Assembly: GCA_042408875.1 (NCBI GenBank)
Contig: JBHOQS010000022.1
Span: 248,001 to 312,000, forward strand
Direction of reading: 5' to 3'
DNA from: JBHOQS01 sp042408875
GTDB taxonomy: Bacteria; Chloroflexota; UBA11872; JBHOQS01
DNA length: 64,000 nucleotides
Below, one piece after another: positions 15,434 to 22,410 of the stretch (position 1 is the first letter of the stretch; each line of letters begins with the position of its first letter). Made by a program: the position numbers and the translations under genes. A model generated the notes under the pieces. The model had not been told where the DNA came from. It worked only from the letters and a program-made list of their open reading frames with translations, and did no database searches.

Positions 15434-16521
15434 GGGTTCGGGCCGTCCCGCTCCAGCGGGAAGCGGACGCGCCTGCCGGAGCGGGCGGCCTGATAGGCGC
15501 CCAGGCACATTTCCACGGCCCAGCGGCCGTCTAGGCCACCGGGCCATGGCTCGCGGGTGCCCTGCACCATCTCCACGAAGGCACGCGCGACGGCGGCGAT
15601 GCGCTCGGCATGCAGGGTGTGCGGCGAGATGCCCAGGTCTTCCCACCGCGGGGGCTGCATGTCGATCGTGTACAGCTTCAAAGCGATGTCGCTGTCGCGG
15701 CGGGGGATGATGCTCGACACGGCGTCCCCATAGTTCTGGATGAGGGTGCCGCGCTCGCCGTAGATCTCGGTGGTATTCTCGCCGGCGCGCGTGACGGAAC
15801 TGTTCTCCAGCACAGCGAACGCGCCGCTCTGAAAGCGGAAGATTGCCACGCCGGTATCGTCCGGTGCAACGTTGGTAATCGTGTTTGCAATCTCGGCGGT
15901 GACGCTTACCGGATCGCCTAAGAGCCAGCGCAGGAAGAACGTGGCATGCACTGCGTCGTCGAAGAACATACCGACGTTTGCCTCGGGATCGAGATGCCAG
16001 CGCGATGGCCCGGAGACAAAGCTCTCGTTGAAGAGCACTGGAATACTGTGCCGGCGCCGCACCAGCGAGATGCGCCCAAGCCGGCCGGAGGCAACGAGCT
16101 CGACCATCTTCTGGTTGGCCGGATCGAATGCCATCTGGTGGCCAACCATGAGCTTGACGCCGTGCTGCTCGGCGGCGCGGATGATGGCATCGCAGTCAGC
16201 GAGCGTCGTCGCCATCGGCTTGTAGCACAGGATGTGCTTCTTCGCCTGCGCAGCGAGCTCACACAGCTGACGGTGCTTGTTCGTCTCGCTTGTGACCGTG
16301 ACCGCTGCGAGGCGCGGGTCTCCGAGCAGATCATCGAGGTTCGCATAAAAGCGGAAGCCAAATTGCTCAGCGCAGCGCCGCCCGCGCGCCGGATCATCGT
16401 CCCAGCAGCCGATAACCTCGACACCGGCAGTCTCTCGGAAGACGCGAGCGTGCTGCACGGCGTGCCCGTGGGCGAAGCTCAGAATGGCGATGCCTGTTGG
16501 GGACCGGTGCGCGTCGCTCAT
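15430..16521 (-). CDS. Gfo/Idh/MocA family oxidoreductase
   Basis: This 363-residue NAD(P)-dependent dehydrogenase acts on sugars or inositol-like compounds. The N-terminal Rossmann domain begins GIAILSFAHGHAVQHARVF. The Gly-rich motif is GFAHGH-like rather than the classical GxGxxG, so cofactor binding may be altered or atypical. The conserved EKP-type loop is CYKPMATTLADCDA, and a C-terminal alpha/beta domain with SGPSRWHLDPEANVGMFFDDAVH carries the family's GG(G)xxxDxxxH-like substrate motif. No clear ribosome site precedes the ATG at 16521. It is convergent with the small remnant after the PhyH gene. Confidence 0.82.
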   Translation of the reverse strand: MSDAHRSPTGIAILSFAHGHAVQHARVFRETAGVEVIGCWDDDPARGRRCAEQFGFRFYANLDDLLGDPRLAAVTVTSETNKHRQLCELAAQAKKHILCYKPMATTLADCDAIIRAAEQHGVKLMVGHQMAFDPANQKMVELVASGRLGRISLVRRRHSIPVLFNESFVSGPSRWHLDPEANVGMFFDDAVHATFFLRWLLGDPVSVTAEIANTITNVAPDDTGVAIFRFQSGAFAVLENSSVTRAGENTTEIYGERGTLIQNYGDAVSSIIPRRDSDIALKLYTIDMQPPRWEDLGISPHTLHAERIAAVARAFVEMVQGTREPWPGGLDGRWAVEMCLGAYQAARSGRRVRFPLERDGPNP

Positions 16522-16611
16522 CGGCGGTATGATGGCGCACAGGCTGCCGGCGCGTCAAGCTGCCAGCGCATGCGGCTGAACAACACAAAACTGCAAACAT
16601 CATAGCAACTA

Positions 16612-16640
16612 TTGACGTATGGTAGTACTGGCACTACAAT
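16612..16640 (+). promoter_or_regulatory. Sigma-70-type promoter of the protealysin locus
   Basis: TTGACG at 16612-16617 and TACAAT at 16635-16640 are spaced 17 bp apart. Transcription would begin near 16647, about 140 nt before the protease start. Confidence 0.55.
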
Positions 16641-16785
16641 GCAGGAGTGCCTCGAAAAGCATTGATTGGCCGTCGCGTGTAAGGTGTGGCTTTGATCTGG
16701 CGGTATGATACTCCAGGTGGGCGCATCTTCACGTCGCTCCGCTGCGCCTGCGGCTGCGCAAGCCAGTCAGAAAGGGATCGCTTCG

Positions 16786-17869
16786 ATGTGTCGGCGTCAT
16801 CCCAGGGATCACAGGAACCCCTTGTTCTGCATCTTGCCTCCATATATTCTGCGGGCGATTGCCCAGAACGGTACGCCCCAGCAGCGCGCCATGGCTCTGG
16901 ACACCCTTGTTACCGACCAGACGATCCGCGCTCTCCGCGTCGCGCAGCGGACGATGGTTCCGGCACCGCAGCCCCGCGCCGTGATCCCGGTGGAGGAGGG
17001 CCGGAAGCAGCGCACGATTTCCACTGCACGGAACACGCAGACGCTCCCTGGCGATGTGGTACGCCGTGAAGGCGACCCGGCCAGTGGCGACCCGGCGGTG
17101 GATGAGGCCTACGACGGCCTGGGAGCAACCTTCGACTTTTACTGGGAAACGCTCGATCGCAACTCCATTGACGATGAGGGGCTGGCGCTCCACGCCACAG
17201 TGCACTTTGGCCGCCGGTATGACAACGCCTTCTGGGATGGCCAGCGCATGGTCTTCGGCGACGGTGACGGCGAGCTGTTTAACCGTTTCACTATCTCGCT
17301 GGATGTGATCGGTCACGAATTGACGCATGGCGTAACCGAAGATGAGGGCGCGGCTCGTGTATCTCTTCCAGCCTGGGGCGCTCAACGAATCCATGTCTGA
17401 TGTTTTCGGTTCGCTGGTGAAGCAGTACCATCTCAGGCAGACGGCCGACCAGGCCGACTGGCTCATCGGGGCCGGGCTGTTTACCAGCAACGTCCAAGGT
17501 GTGGCGCTGCGCTCGATGAAGGCGCCTGGCACGGCATACGATGACCCGGTGCTGGGGAAGGATCCGCAGCCGGGGCATATGCGCGACTATGTACGCACCT
17601 ATGAGGATAACGGCGGCGTGCACATGAATTCGGGTATCCCTAATCGAGCCTTCTCTCTAGTAGCCACCTATCTGAGCGGCTACGCCTGGGAGAAGGCCGG
17701 ACGCATCTGGTATGAAACGTTGCGCGATCCGCGCCTGCGGCCAGTGACCGGCTTTCGCCGTTTCGCTCGGCTCACCGTGCTGGTCGCAGGCCGGCTGTAC
17801 GGTGAGGGCAGTCTCGAGCAGAAGGCTGTGAGCCAGGCGTGGGCGGAGGTGGGCGTCCTGTCCGCCTGA
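16786..17869 (+). pseudogene. Protealysin-like M4 (thermolysin family) metalloprotease, frameshifted
   Basis: Two frames together encode one M4 zinc protease of about 361 residues. The first (16786-17400) has the short protealysin-type propeptide, with a Cys near the N-terminus and LPPYILRAIAQNG, then the catalytic GHELTHGVTE. The second (17342-17869) continues LVYLFQPGALNESMSDVFGS with the third zinc ligand Glu, and later GGVHMNSGIPNRAF with the catalytic His. Alignment to the family consensus puts one extra base around 17340-17350, in or near a GAGGG run. This is either a true inactivating mutation or a sequencing error. The ATG at 16786 has AAAGGGA 9 nt upstream. An emfourin-like inhibitor gene follows. 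Confidence 0.85.
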
Positions 17870-17957
17870 GCAGGCGCGCTCGCTCTGCCTGGAGAGCGCC
17901 GCTCTGGCTCGTACGAGCTCACGCCATACGAGCCATACGAGACGAGGAGGGCTGCCC

Positions 17958-18281
17958 ATGCGCATTGAGTTCAAGCAAGAGGGCGGTCTCGCGCACTTTC
18001 CTGGCCTGAGTGAACCGGTCACTATGGACACGGCCCAGATGCCGGATGAGCAGGCCCGCGAGCTGGAGCGCCTGGTAGAAAGAGCGCGCTTCTTTGATCT
18101 GCCACGGCAGGCCGGCGCGGTCTCTCGCGGCGCCGCCGACGTGCGCCGCTACACGCTGACGATCGAGCACGCCGGGCGCCGCCATACTGTCGAGCTCACG
18201 GACCTCGTGGACGATCCGGCAGTCCAAGCGTTGCTGGACTACCTGCGCGCTAGGGCGCGCGAGCGGCGCACCCGGCGCTAG
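17958..18281 (+). CDS. Emfourin-like protealysin inhibitor
   Basis: This 107-residue cytoplasmic protein matches the layout of emfourin, the inhibitor encoded next to protealysin-type M4 proteases. It opens with MRIEFKQEGGLAHFPG, then an MDTAQMPDEQARELERLVERA helix, then RYTLTIEHAGRRHTVEL strands. Length fits the family (about 110 residues). AGGAGGG lies 6 nt before the ATG. In Serratia the pair is bicistronic. Here the inhibitor frame is intact while the protease frame is broken. Assignment rests on context plus general sequence shape. Confidence 0.75.
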   Translation: MRIEFKQEGGLAHFPGLSEPVTMDTAQMPDEQARELERLVERARFFDLPRQAGAVSRGAADVRRYTLTIEHAGRRHTVELTDLVDDPAVQALLDYLRARARERRTRR

Positions 18282-18357
18282 GTACTCTGCTGTGGCCGTC
18301 AGGAATGTGCACGCCGAAGGCCGGGCGCGCACGCATGGATGCATGGGAGGATGCCAG

Positions 18358-18930
18358 ATGCAATCGATGAGTTCTAGCTTGACTGAGCGCATGATCCGGG
18401 CGGCCCGGCTGGAGACGAGCCTCTATGAAGAGGTGGAGGCAGATACAGCAGCAACACAGCAGGCGCTGTTGGTGGTGATCATCGCTGCTGTGGCAGAAGG
18501 TATTGGCGTCGCCATTCGTGCCGGGATGCAAGGGCGACCCGGCGGGGTGCTTGTGGCCGGCCTTATCCTGGGCGTCATCAGCGCTGTACTCGGCTGGATC
18601 GTGTGGTCCTACGTGACGTACTGGATCGGCACACGACTCTTCCGCGGCGCCGCGACGCCTGGTGAGATGCTCCGTACCATTGGCTTCGCCCAGTCGCCGC
18701 GCGTGCTGGATCTCTTGCTCTTTCTCCCCGCCCTGGGTCCGATCATCCGCCTCGTGGTGGCTATCTGGCTGCTCGTCGCCGGCATCATCGCCATCAGGCA
18801 GGCGCTCGACCTGAGCACCGGCCAGGCGATCGTCACGGCTGTCATCGGCTGGATCTTGCTGCTCGTCGTGGCGTTTATCATCGCGCTCATCTTTGGGGCA
18901 ATCGCCGGGATCGGCGCGGCAGTGTTCTAA
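18358..18930 (+). CDS. Yip1-family integral membrane protein
   Basis: This is a 190-residue membrane protein. A cytoplasmic N-terminus of about 40 residues (LTERMIRAARLETSLYEEVEAD) precedes about five hydrophobic helices covering roughly 43-190, with the intervening TPGEMLRTIGFAQSPRVLDLL segment typical of bacterial YIP1-domain proteins. Role unknown; possibly membrane trafficking or stress. GGGAGG lies 7 nt before the ATG at 18358. It is downstream of and co-oriented with the protease/inhibitor genes. Confidence 0.7.
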   Translation: MQSMSSSLTERMIRAARLETSLYEEVEADTAATQQALLVVIIAAVAEGIGVAIRAGMQGRPGGVLVAGLILGVISAVLGWIVWSYVTYWIGTRLFRGAATPGEMLRTIGFAQSPRVLDLLLFLPALGPIIRLVVAIWLLVAGIIAIRQALDLSTGQAIVTAVIGWILLLVVAFIIALIFGAIAGIGAAVF

Positions 18931-18982
18931 CACCACACCAGAGGCAGCAGAGCTCGTGTGACGCTGCTGGCCGGGCGCAATG

Positions 18983-19645
18983 TCAGGGGCACGACTCTGT
19001 GCTGCGGTCGGCTAACAGTGCCCGAATGCCGGCTGCCACGACCTTAACCGCACGAGGGTTGTGCACATCGTGAGGAATAATGAGGTCGGCGTAGCGGCGA
19101 GTCGGCGCAGTATACGTGGGATAGTTCGGCAGGACGTCGCGACGGTACCACGCCACTACCTGCTCGAGCGGGCGGCCACGCTCGAGGACGTCGCGGGTGA
19201 CACGCCGCAGGACGCGCTCGTCTGGCTCGGTCTCAAGAAAGAGCTTGAGATCGCAGAGTTCGCGCACCCGCGCGTCCCAGAACAGCAGGTGCCCTTCGAC
19301 GAGGATCACCGCGGATGGCTCGATCGTCCGTGGGGGCTCCCCGCGAGCAAAGGCGCCTGTGCCGGGGGCAGGGTCGGTCACGGCGCGCCCCTGGCGAAGG
19401 CTAGAGAGGTGCACCGCCAGAGCATCCCAGTTCACCGCATCAGGGCGGTTTGCCGTGCGCAAGCGCTCACGTTCGTCTGGGGGATAGGCGGACCAGTCGG
19501 TGAAGTAGCGATCCTGGTGCAGCAGCACTGGCTTGAGGTCCTCAAGCTGCGCACACAGTGCACGGGCAAAGGTGGTCTTGCCGGTACCGGACATGCCGGA
19601 GATGCCGATGACCAGAGCGCGGTCAGCCTCACGCGGGGCACTCAC
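18983..19645 (-). CDS. Uridine-kinase-like P-loop kinase
   Basis: This 220-residue cytoplasmic kinase has the Walker A loop GMSGTGKTTFA (about 17-27), followed by LLHQDRYFTDWSAYPPDERERLRTAN-type sequence, AVILVEGHLLFWD and RRVTRDVLERGR, all typical of the uridine kinase/phosphoribulokinase superfamily. It may phosphorylate a nucleoside or another small molecule. The GTG at 19645 overlaps the TGA of the upstream gene (GTGA) and has GGAG 8 nt upstream, indicating translational coupling. The longer open frame upstream is the antisense shadow of that neighbour. Confidence 0.78.
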   Translation of the reverse strand: MSAPREADRALVIGISGMSGTGKTTFARALCAQLEDLKPVLLHQDRYFTDWSAYPPDERERLRTANRPDAVNWDALAVHLSSLRQGRAVTDPAPGTGAFARGEPPRTIEPSAVILVEGHLLFWDARVRELCDLKLFLETEPDERVLRRVTRDVLERGRPLEQVVAWYRRDVLPNYPTYTAPTRRYADLIIPHDVHNPRAVKVVAAGIRALLADRSTESCP

Positions 19646-20049
19646 GACAGGAGCTCCACACGCAGAGATCGAAACTCCACGATGAGCGAGCTTGCTAGGA
19701 GCAGCAGCTCCAGATGCTGTGCGCCGAGCTCCGCCCAGAGGATCGTCCGCTCGGGATCGTGCTCGCTCAGTCCGGCTAGCCAGGACCACGCCGAGGGATC
19801 GCCGCCTGCCAGGCGCCCCTGTTCGCACACGAGCCTGGCGTAGCCGAAATCAAGGCGAGCCGACTCATACTCGATGTGGTCGGCGACGCTACGGTGCGGC
19901 ACGAGCCCGCGCACGTAGGCAACGTCAAGGATAATATCCGAGCCGGCGTGCGTGACCCTGAGCAAGCGGCCGTCTTGCAGGCGCCGGATATCGTCTAGCG
20001 GATGCACCGCTGTGGCAAGTGGCTGGCCAGACACGACGTTAGCTCTCAC
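19642..20049 (-). CDS. Conserved hypothetical protein in the NYN-kinase operon
   Basis: This 135-residue soluble protein is not recognised. It has no signal peptide or membrane helix. It opens with beta-rich sequence (PLDDIRRLQDGRLLRVTHAG), while the C-terminal half looks helical (AELGAQHLELLLLASSLIVEFRS). It overlaps both neighbours: its GTG at 20049 lies inside the end of the NYN gene, and its stop overlaps the kinase start. A GTG at 20034 is an alternative start. The tight packing implies co-translation and a shared process. Confidence 0.6.
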   Translation of the reverse strand: MRANVVSGQPLATAVHPLDDIRRLQDGRLLRVTHAGSDIILDVAYVRGLVPHRSVADHIEYESARLDFGYARLVCEQGRLAGGDPSAWSWLAGLSEHDPERTILWAELGAQHLELLLLASSLIVEFRSLRVELLS

Positions 20050-21694
20050 TGCCCCCGGCCGGCCCCTGCGCCGCGCTGTTGAGGGCCGGGCGGCGCTCCC
20101 GGCTCCGTCGCACCGGCCGTCGTGGGTAGCGTCGAGCCGTGCTGCCAGCTGCGCCTGCCTCGTTCGCTGGCTCCCCGGCTGCGACAGGGGCTCCGTCTAC
20201 CGGGTCCGTCTCTGGCTCGTCTCGCACCTCCGCTGCACCATCCTCCTCAACCGGCGCGACCACCGGCTCAACCGCCAGTGCGCCGAGCGGTTCGGGCTGT
20301 GGTGCACTGCCACTTGCTACCTCACTCAGGCCGGGCATGCCCTCCGGCGCCTCCGCAGCCGGGCCCCTGGCCTCGACGGCCGGCAGCTCATAGGTCTCCT
20401 CCGGTGCCGTACGGCGCGGCCGGCGCCGGCTCCGCCGCGCCGGCGCAACGGCAGGATGCGGCTCCAGACCGGCCCCCTCACCTTCCGCCGCCCCAACCGC
20501 CTGAGGCTCGGCCGCCGGCGGCCCTTCACCGGCTTCGCCTGGAGCGCTTTCCTGCTGCTCGGCCGCAAGCACCTCCCATTCAGCCACATGTCCCGCTGCC
20601 GGTGGCAGCTCGCTTGGCGGAGGAGCCTCTGACTGGCCCGTCGACTCAATCGCCACCCCGAGCTCTTCCGGCGTGGGCAGCGGGAACTCCGGCCGCTCCA
20701 GTTCCTGCACGATCTGGCGGGCGAGCTCGGCCCAGGTCCGCTGGGCCTCGGCCGGCGCAGCTATACCTGCCGGCGCGGGTGCCTCGGGAAATTCCATTTC
20801 CAGCCTGGCCTCAGGCGCTTCCTCGGCCGGCGCCTCCTCACCGGCTCCCTCTAGTTCCACGGCTTCAGCAGGCACCTCGAGAGCAGCCGTGAGCTGCTCA
20901 GGGCGGCCTGTCCTGCGGCGGGCTCGCCGGCGCCGCGAGCGGCCGCGCTCGCCTGCTGCAACAACGTCTGGCTCAGCGGCGCGCTCGGCCAGCGCCTCGC
21001 CGGGAAGAGGTGCGACTGGAGCGGCTTCATGCGCCTCCTCCTGTACAGCCTGGCCTGGAGCCGCCTCCTCAACTGGCCGCGGCGGCGCCGGACGGGCCTC
21101 GCGCGCTGCCGGCCGCCGTACGGTTGGTGCAGCAGTCGGGGCAGCCGGTGCTTCCACGCCGACCAGCGTGCCGTAGTCCACGAACTCGTCGGCTGCCGCG
21201 CGCAGCGCCTGCGGTGTGGACGGCGTACCGATCACCACGACGCGCTTACCGCGCAGCCGCGCCAGGCGGGCCACCGGGAGAAGCTCGCGGTCGTTGCTGA
21301 CCAGCACGACGGCATCGAGCTCGGGGATCTGATGCAGGAGATCAACGCAGTCGACGGCAATCGCCATCGTGGCCAGGTTCTTGCCACCGTTCTGTGCCTC
21401 GCGCGCCGCCTGCGCCAGCGGGAGCACAGGCGCGTAGAGGACGTCTACACCGTGGCGGTAGGCGTAATAGCGCTCATCCGGGTACTGCCATTCGCCGTAG
21501 GCCCGGCAGACCATCAGCGGCCCACTCAGTCGCGCATGGCTCAGAATAGGCTGCAGATCTAGCGGAGCCTGCGGCAGCTCGCGCGTCACGCTCGCGGTGA
21601 AGTTGTCCCAGTCGATGAAGAGGGCCACGCCGCCGCGCAGGTCCGGCTCGGCCACTGAGATCCCGGCGCCACGCGGGCGTGCCGTCTGTGTCAC
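20039..21694 (-). CDS. NYN-domain (PIN-like RNase) protein with long disordered tail
   Basis: The first 170 residues form a LabA/DUF88-type NYN domain, a PIN-like fold usually cleaving RNA. Acidic residues expected at the metal site are seen in LFIDWDNFTA, MAIAVDCVDLLHQ and VLVSNDRELLPVARL, followed by RGKRVVVIGTPSTPQALRAAADEFVDY. The remaining roughly 370 residues are Ala/Glu/Pro-rich and low-complexity, with Arg-rich patches (SRRRRARRRTGR, RRSRRRPRRTA) that could bind RNA. It leads an operon with a small protein and a kinase. The start is uncertain: the GTG at 21694 has GGGAGG about 13 nt upstream, and a TTG at 21757 is possible. Confidence 0.78.
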   Translation of the reverse strand: MTQTARPRGAGISVAEPDLRGGVALFIDWDNFTASVTRELPQAPLDLQPILSHARLSGPLMVCRAYGEWQYPDERYYAYRHGVDVLYAPVLPLAQAAREAQNGGKNLATMAIAVDCVDLLHQIPELDAVVLVSNDRELLPVARLARLRGKRVVVIGTPSTPQALRAAADEFVDYGTLVGVEAPAAPTAAPTVRRPAAREARPAPPRPVEEAAPGQAVQEEAHEAAPVAPLPGEALAERAAEPDVVAAGERGRSRRRRARRRTGRPEQLTAALEVPAEAVELEGAGEEAPAEEAPEARLEMEFPEAPAPAGIAAPAEAQRTWAELARQIVQELERPEFPLPTPEELGVAIESTGQSEAPPPSELPPAAGHVAEWEVLAAEQQESAPGEAGEGPPAAEPQAVGAAEGEGAGLEPHPAVAPARRSRRRPRRTAPEETYELPAVEARGPAAEAPEGMPGLSEVASGSAPQPEPLGALAVEPVVAPVEEDGAAEVRDEPETDPVDGAPVAAGEPANEAGAAGSTARRYPRRPVRRSRERRPALNSAAQGPAGGSES

Positions 21695-21794
21695 TGCCAG
21701 ATCCGTACCTCCCTGCTCTTGCCACCGGACGGAGACACTTCCAGCGCCCGGAGGCAATAAACGTTCCCTGGAGTATTTTTTTTCGTTCTAGGCA

Positions 21795-21824
21795 ATTATA
21801 GCCAAGCGGGCGTGGAGGGCACAA
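21795..21824 (-). promoter_or_regulatory. Promoter of the NYN operon
   Basis: On the minus strand TTGTGC (21824-21819) and TATAAT (21800-21795) are spaced 18 bp. The predicted leader includes a run of eight A residues. Confidence 0.45.
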
Positions 21825-21851
21825 AAGCCCGACCTGCCGAACACCGGGGCG

Positions 21852-21860
21852 TGGTAAAAT
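21852..21860 (+). promoter_or_regulatory. Extended -10 promoter of hsp20
   Basis: TGGTAAAAT gives a TGN extension directly before TAAAAT (21855-21860), about 40 bp upstream of the start. No strong -35 box or CIRCE element is visible. Confidence 0.35.
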
Positions 21861-21899
21861 GCTCTTATGCTGCCGCGACCGTGCTCAGGAGGACACAAA

Positions 21900-22373
21900 A
21901 TGTATGTGCGGTTCCGCTGGTCTGCCGAGTTCGACGAGTTGACCCGAGAGATGGAGCGCTTCCTGGACCACCTGGCGCGCCGGAAGAGCACTCCAGTCGT
22001 TTTCCAGCCCTCTACGTGGCAGCCCCGTCTCGATCTGTACGAGACTGCCGACTGTCTCGTCGCGGTGGTAGAGCTGCCTGGCATGGCTCCTGAGCAGATC
22101 GAGGTGATTGCCGACCGCGACATGCTCACGATTCGCGGCGTGCGTGACGAGACGGCCCTGCCTGGCTGTGCGCGTGGAGACCAGAAGAAAGCGTATCACC
22201 TCATGGAAATTCCGCTTGGCATCTTCGAGCGTACAGTGCCGTTGCCATCGCCGATTGATGTCGAGCGCGCGACGGCCGAGTACCAGGCCGGCTTTCTGGA
22301 AATCCGCCTGCCGAAAGCAGTGGCGTTTCCTGCCGGGCGGGTTACTATCCGCCCGCGCGCCCAGGAACCCTAG
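21900..22373 (+). CDS. Small heat shock protein, Hsp20/alpha-crystallin family
   Basis: This 157-residue ATP-independent chaperone holds unfolding proteins in the cytoplasm. The alpha-crystallin domain runs from about residue 45 (LDLYETADCLVAVVELPGM) to the end. It includes IEVIADRDMLTIRGVR and the closing ATAEYQAGFLEIRLPKA, which matches the A-x(3)-N-G-x-L-type signature in relaxed form. AGGAGG lies 7 nt before the ATG at 21900. The neighbouring lon gene (38 bp downstream) suggests a heat-stress operon linking holding and degradation. Confidence 0.9.
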   Translation: MYVRFRWSAEFDELTREMERFLDHLARRKSTPVVFQPSTWQPRLDLYETADCLVAVVELPGMAPEQIEVIADRDMLTIRGVRDETALPGCARGDQKKAYHLMEIPLGIFERTVPLPSPIDVERATAEYQAGFLEIRLPKAVAFPAGRVTIRPRAQEP

Positions 22374-22410
22374 CCCGACACGAACGCGAAGCCAGCTGGA
22401 GTGAAGGTGA

